DNA from: Solirubrobacter sp963736505
GTDB taxonomy: Bacteria > Actinomycetota > Thermoleophilia > Solirubrobacterales > Solirubrobacteraceae
DNA length: 64,000 nt
Assembly: GCA_963736505.1 (NCBI GenBank)
Contig: CAVTOZ010000007.1
Location: 310,001-374,000, forward strand
Direction: 5' to 3'
Under the pieces are notes generated by a model. That model saw nothing but the letters and a program-made list of their open reading frames with translations, had not been told where the DNA came from and ran no database searches. Positions 60,252-64,000 of this stretch are shown piece after piece. The first letter of the stretch is position 1. Every line of letters begins with the position of its first letter. Made by a program: the position numbers and the translations under genes.

Positions 60252-61112
60252 CTACGGCAGTCCGTGCTCGAGTGCGCCCTTGACGCTCGCGTCGAGCGCG
60301 TTGATGCGGTAGAGCGCGAGCGCCTCGGCCGAGGCGAACCGCCGGCCCGGCGCGGCCTCCGGGCCGTGGTGGGTGAGCACGCAGTGGAACAGGTCCAGGC
60401 GCCGGTCGTCAGGCACCGCGTACTCGCCCAGCAGCTCGATCCCGAGCTGGACGTGGCCGACGAGCCGGCCGGCCTCGGAGAGCCCGATCTCCGCGCCGTA
60501 GGTGAACTCGCGCGTCTTGCCGAGGTCGTGCACGAGCGCGGCGCACAGCAGCAGGTCCGGATTCAGACGCACGTGCAGCTGGGCGACCTCGAGCGCCAGC
60601 GTGCCCACCGCGACCGAGTGCTCGAGCAGGCCGCCGAGGTAGGCGTGATGGCCGGCGCGCGTGCAGGGCGCGCGGCGCCATTCGGCGCGCAGCGCGGCGT
60701 CGCCGAGCAGCCGCTCCAGCAGCCCGCGGTAGCCGGGGTCGTGGACCTCGCGCGCGAGGTGCTCGAGGAAGCCGTCGAGCTCCTCCACGTCGCGGTAGGC
60801 GACCGGCAGGAACGCCGCCGGGTCGGCCGCTTCCGTGCGCGCGATCGCGCGCACCTCGATCTGCAGCTCGTCGCGGAAGCGCTCGACCCGGCCTGTCACG
60901 TGTACAAGGTCGCCGCGGTCGAAGCGCCCGGCCAGCAGGTCGGCGTCGCGGAACGCGCGCGCCGCCATCGCGCCGGTCCGGTCGCGCAGCTCGAGCGCCA
61001 GGTACGGCGCGCCGGAGCGCGCCTGCAGGCGGTCCTTGCGCGAGCAGGCGAAGATGGCGTCCACGGCATCGCCGGCGCGCAGCGACGCGATCGTGGGGGC
61101 GGGCTCCGGCAC
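60252..61112 (-). CDS. YhaM-like 3'-5' exoribonuclease (OB-fold + HD domain)
   Basis: 286 residues. N-terminal OB-fold (about 5-90: FACSRKDRLQARSGAPYLALELRDRTG, DLVHVTGRVERF) and C-terminal HD domain (about 130-260): HHAYLGGLLEHSVAVG and LVHDLGKTREF give the HD metal site; LTHHGPEAAPGRRFASAEALALYRINALDA is the typical YhaM/Cbf1 ending. It trims RNA or DNA 3' ends. GTG 61112 is preferred over 61118 because CATATT then lies exactly 7 nt upstream. Divergent from the PAC2 gene. Confidence 0.85.
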   Translation of the reverse strand: MPEPAPTIASLRAGDAVDAIFACSRKDRLQARSGAPYLALELRDRTGAMAARAFRDADLLAGRFDRGDLVHVTGRVERFRDELQIEVRAIARTEAADPAAFLPVAYRDVEELDGFLEHLAREVHDPGYRGLLERLLGDAALRAEWRRAPCTRAGHHAYLGGLLEHSVAVGTLALEVAQLHVRLNPDLLLCAALVHDLGKTREFTYGAEIGLSEAGRLVGHVQLGIELLGEYAVPDDRRLDLFHCVLTHHGPEAAPGRRFASAEALALYRINALDASVKGALEHGLP

Positions 61113-61157
61113 GGGCACCAATATGGGGCACCGAGCGGACGCGGTACGGTGGTGGTC

Positions 61158-62027
61158 ATGCAGCCGCTCCGCTGGGATAGCCGTCCCGACGGGCTTCGAG
61201 CCCCGGCGCTCGTCTGTGCGTTCAAGGGCTGGAACGACGCCGGCGAGTCCGCGACGTCCGCGCTGACGTTCATCGCCGGCAGCCTCGGTGCGGAGCCGTT
61301 CGCGGTGATCGACCCGGAGGAGTTCGTCGACTTCCAGTCGACGCGGCCGATGGTCCGGCTGGTCGACGGCGTCTCGCGCATGATCGAGTGGCCCGAGTTC
61401 GAGGTCCACGCCGCCCGCGTCCCGCGCGCCCCGCGCGACCTCGTGCTGCTGTCCGGCCCGGAGCCGGCGATGCGCTGGCGCACGTTCTCCAAGACCGTCG
61501 TGGACCTCGCCGAGGCGCTCGGCGTCCAGATGGTCGTCCTGCTCGGCGCGCTGCTGGCCGACGTCCCGCATTCCCGCCCCGTCTCGGTCACCGCGCACGC
61601 GACCGATCCCGCGCTGATCCAGCGGCTGTCGCTGCAGGCGCCGACCTACGAGGGGCCGACCGGCATCATCGGCGTGCTGCACGCCGCCTGCGCCGACGCC
61701 GGGCTCCCGTCCGCCTCGCTGTGGGCCGCGGTGCCGCACTACGTCGCCGTCGCGCCGAACCCGAAGGGCGCGCTGGCGCTGCTGCGCCGGCTCGAGTCGC
61801 TCGTCGGCGTGACCGTCGACGCGACCGAGCTCGAGGACGCCGCCGGCGACTACGAGCGCCAGGTCTCGCGCGCGGTCGAGCTCGACCCCGACGTCCAGGC
61901 CTTCGTCGAGCGCCTCGAGCGCGCCGCCGACGAGGAGAACGCCCGCCCGGACCCGGGCACGCTGCCGTCCGGGGACGTCCTGGCGCGAGAGTTCCAGCGG
62001 TTCCTGCGGCAGCGCGGCGAGGACTAG
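61158..62027 (+). CDS. PAC2-family protein
   Basis: 289 residues. PAC2 (proteasome assembly chaperone 2-like) fold: RAPALVCAFKGWNDAGESATSALTFI (about 13-38), EEFVDFQSTRPMV, PTGIIGVLHAAC and a charged helical tail (FVERLERAADEENARP). Common in actinobacteria, where its role is unsettled; a link to the Pup-proteasome is only inferred from the archaeal/eukaryotic name. ATG with TACGGT exactly 7 nt upstream. Its stop shares CTAG with the convergent helicase gene. Confidence 0.9.
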   Translation: MQPLRWDSRPDGLRAPALVCAFKGWNDAGESATSALTFIAGSLGAEPFAVIDPEEFVDFQSTRPMVRLVDGVSRMIEWPEFEVHAARVPRAPRDLVLLSGPEPAMRWRTFSKTVVDLAEALGVQMVVLLGALLADVPHSRPVSVTAHATDPALIQRLSLQAPTYEGPTGIIGVLHAACADAGLPSASLWAAVPHYVAVAPNPKGALALLRRLESLVGVTVDATELEDAAGDYERQVSRAVELDPDVQAFVERLERAADEENARPDPGTLPSGDVLAREFQRFLRQRGED

Positions 62028-64000
62028 CGCTCCGCTGCCGGGCAGGCGATCCGGTAGTCGCACATCGAGCACGCCGACCATGACGGCGTCGGCTCGAAGC
62101 CCTGGCCGAGGATGCCGTCGGCGACCGTGAAGACGGTCTCCGTGATCCAGTCGCGGTCCTCGTCGGAGCGCTCGACGGGCACCTTCTCGTCGTCGAGCAC
62201 GTAGTAGTAGGCCTGGCTGGCGGCGTCGAGCTGCCACGACTCGCGCGCGCCGACGGCGTACAGCGACAGCTGGACGTCCTCGCGCAGCTGGGCCGGCGTC
62301 TTCGGCCGGCCGGTCTTGTAGTCGATCAGCTCGTAGCCGCCGTCCGGGAGCCGGTCCACGCGGTCGACGCGCCCGCGCAGCCAGTGCGGGCCCATCCGGA
62401 ACGAGAACGCCTTCTCGAACCAGACGGGCTCGCCGTCCTCGTCGCGGAAGCGGTCGTGGTAGCGCACGAGCGCGGAGGTCGCCTTGGCGCGGAACTGGCG
62501 CTCCTCCTCGGAGTCGCCGAAGCCGCCGCGGCGCCAGCCGGCCTCGAGCAGGCCGAGCAGCTCCGGCAGGCCGCTCTGCTCGCCGTGCCAGCGCTCGAGC
62601 ACCTGGTGCACGAGGATGCCGAAACGCTGATTGATCGTCGGTTCACTCGGTATGCGAAATACGCGCGCGAACTTGTACTTCAGCGGGCACGTGCGGTAGG
62701 TCTCGATGTCGGTCGCGCTCAGCACCAGCCCGTCGCCGCGGCGCGGCAGGAACGTCTCCAGCGACGGCTCCGACCGCGCCGCGACCGCCTTGGAGCGCAG
62801 CCGCTCGTCGCGCTCGGCGTCCTGCAGGTAGTCGTCCAGCGCCGATGTCTCGAAGATCTCGCGCTGCTCGGAGGTGGCCGACGCCAGCAGCCGCGCGTTG
62901 ACCTCGGGCAGGACCTCGGCGACCGACTGCTCGCCGCCGCGCGTGCGCTCCAGCAGCGCGGCCAGCTTGAGCAGCTCGAGGTAGCGCACGACGGCGTGCG
63001 AGACGTCGAGGTCGGTGTCGAAGCGAAGCTCGCCGAGCCGCCCGCCCACCTGCGCGACGGTCGTCAGCAGCTCGTCGCGCAGGATCCGGAACGTCGACTG
63101 CAGCGTCTCGGCGGGCCCGAACAGCTCCTCCTCGCGTGCCTCCCACTCGCCCTCCAGCGCCGCGCGCGCCTCCTCGACGAACGGCGACGGCGGCTGCGCC
63201 GCACCGCGATCCGTGCGCTCCGGGTAGGCGAGGATCAGCCGCTTGCGCGCGCGCGTCATCGCGACGTGCAGCAGCCGCCGCATCTCGCCGGCGTGCGCGA
63301 CGCGCGACAGCGACGGCACGGTCTCCTTGATCAGCGCGTCCGGGATGGGCTCGAGCACCTGCCGGCGCGGGCCGGGCATCCGCGCCGACATCACGCCGAG
63401 CACGTAGACGTGGTCGAACTCCAGCCCCTTGGCGTCGTGCATCGTCATCACGCGCACGCCGCGGGCGCCCTCCGGCCGCTCGGCCTCCTCCTCGCGCAGC
63501 CCGGCGTCGGCCACGGCGGCGATCGAGCGCGCGAACTCGCGCGCCGTCGCCTGCGGCGCCCGGCGCACGTAGGCGGCGGCGAGCTCGGCGAAGCGCGCCA
63601 GGTTGCGCAGCCGCTCGACGACCTCGGTCGAGGCCGCGAAGAGGAGCTGCCGGCGCAGCCCGAGCCGCTCGATCAGCCGGTGCACGTAGAGGTCGGGGCG
63701 CGAGGAGTCCAGCGCCGCCGCCGCGCTGCGGTAGAGCTTCAGGAACGCGACGATCCGCTCGCGCGCCTCGGGCGGGATCTGCGGCGACTCCAGCGCCGCC
63801 GACAGCGCCGCGACCATGTCGAGCTTGCGCCGGCGGGCGATCTGCGTGACGCGCGCGAGGTCGATCGAGCGCAGCTCGACCGGCGGCCGCGCCAGCGCGC
63901 GCACGACGGCGCCCGCGTCGCCCGGGTCGACGAGCAGCCGCAGCCACGCCAGCAGGTCGCGCACCTCGGCGCGCTGGAAGAACGCCGCCGCGCCGGACAG
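62024..64000 (-). CDS. UvrD/PcrA-like helicase fused to a RecB-family nuclease, C-terminal part
   Basis: 658 residues at the window edge; the frame stays open to 64000. The first residues (AAFFQRAEVRDLLAWLRLL) are UvrD motif IV. Motif V/Va is VMTMHDAKGLEFDHVYVLG and motif VI LLHVAMTRARKRLIL. From about residue 440 a PD-(D/E)XK nuclease follows: GILVHQVLERWH, GRVDRVDRL and ELIDYKTGRP. Four cysteines (TCPLKYKF and CSMCDYRIAC) match the Fe-S clamp of AddB/Cas4-type nucleases. It probably works in double-strand-break repair like actinobacterial AdnA/AdnB. The N-terminal ATPase core lies outside the window. Confidence 0.92.
   Translation of the reverse strand: MSGAAAFFQRAEVRDLLAWLRLLVDPGDAGAVVRALARPPVELRSIDLARVTQIARRRKLDMVAALSAALESPQIPPEARERIVAFLKLYRSAAAALDSSRPDLYVHRLIERLGLRRQLLFAASTEVVERLRNLARFAELAAAYVRRAPQATAREFARSIAAVADAGLREEEAERPEGARGVRVMTMHDAKGLEFDHVYVLGVMSARMPGPRRQVLEPIPDALIKETVPSLSRVAHAGEMRRLLHVAMTRARKRLILAYPERTDRGAAQPPSPFVEEARAALEGEWEAREEELFGPAETLQSTFRILRDELLTTVAQVGGRLGELRFDTDLDVSHAVVRYLELLKLAALLERTRGGEQSVAEVLPEVNARLLASATSEQREIFETSALDDYLQDAERDERLRSKAVAARSEPSLETFLPRRGDGLVLSATDIETYRTCPLKYKFARVFRIPSEPTINQRFGILVHQVLERWHGEQSGLPELLGLLEAGWRRGGFGDSEEERQFRAKATSALVRYHDRFRDEDGEPVWFEKAFSFRMGPHWLRGRVDRVDRLPDGGYELIDYKTGRPKTPAQLREDVQLSLYAVGARESWQLDAASQAYYYVLDDEKVPVERSDEDRDWITETVFTVADGILGQGFEPTPSWSACSMCDYRIACPAAER

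Noticed and set aside
61185..61206. GCTTCGAGCCCC, tRNA T-loop-like
   Set aside because: It lies inside the conserved start of the PAC2 coding sequence and no cloverleaf forms around it.

Overview
The window is about 73% G+C, almost fully coding, and rich in GTG and TTG starts. Gene content points to a high-GC actinobacterium: an IleRS of the variant actinobacterial type, Ppm1-type polyprenol-phosphate mannose synthase, MscL, ABC-F, PAC2, a UreD/F/G urease cluster and Cox-type molybdenum hydroxylases. A Thermoleophilia/Solirubrobacterales (Conexibacter-like) origin is my inference, not proven here. No prophage, insertion sequence or CRISPR array is visible. The window starts inside one gene (molybdopterin-binding hydroxylase subunit) and ends inside another (UvrD-like helicase-nuclease).

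Layout: 1-2454 is the end of a molybdenum hydroxylase operon (large subunit, CoxG-like, FAD subunit, 2Fe-2S subunit). 2460-8986 holds a MATE exporter, two small membrane-anchored proteins, ileS with an altered signature motif, trxA and a SpoIIM-like protein. 8976-16521 is a mixed block (Ppm1-like mannosyltransferase, PolX, glycosyltransferase, ACT-RidA fusion, OtsB-like phosphatase, cupin, MscL, trypsin-like protease). 16589-26084 holds a hydroxyacid dehydrogenase, ABC-F, a monooxygenase-cupin pair, and envelope glycosylation genes around a large secreted RTX protein. 26145-35999 (all minus) is a nitrogen block: urease ureABCFGD followed by a five-gene operon of DUF1116 protein, GntR regulator, amidase, biuret-hydrolase-like isochorismatase and NCS2 permease. 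36057-39051 is a tightly overlapping operon of two esterases and an ATP-grasp ligase. 39072-43489 holds regulators (STAS, Crp, PucR-like) and secreted proteins. 43661-49991 is a glycan block (GH35 beta-galactosidase, GH51 arabinofuranosidase) with tRNA-Sec between them. 51631-58003 is an iron-uptake locus with three FTR1-type permeases around a DtxR/IdeR-like operator. The end carries an S53 protease, an epimerase, a YhaM-like nuclease, PAC2 and the helicase.

Three patterns cut across the genes. First, about twenty genes have a TANNNT-type -10 hexamer only 6-10 nt before the start codon and no Shine-Dalgarno, so they are probably leaderless; at three divergent pairs the -10 boxes of both strands overlap. 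Second, convergent pairs repeatedly share a 4-bp stop overlap (CTAG three times, TTAG once). Third, four otherwise intact genes (polX, GT39, GH35, FTR1) each carry exactly one surplus base, which suggests insertion-type sequence errors or very recent lesions.

The best candidates for undescribed biology are the EfeU-cupredoxin-EfeO tail fusion under an iron box, the DUF1116 operon beside urease, and the esterase-esterase-ATP-grasp operon.
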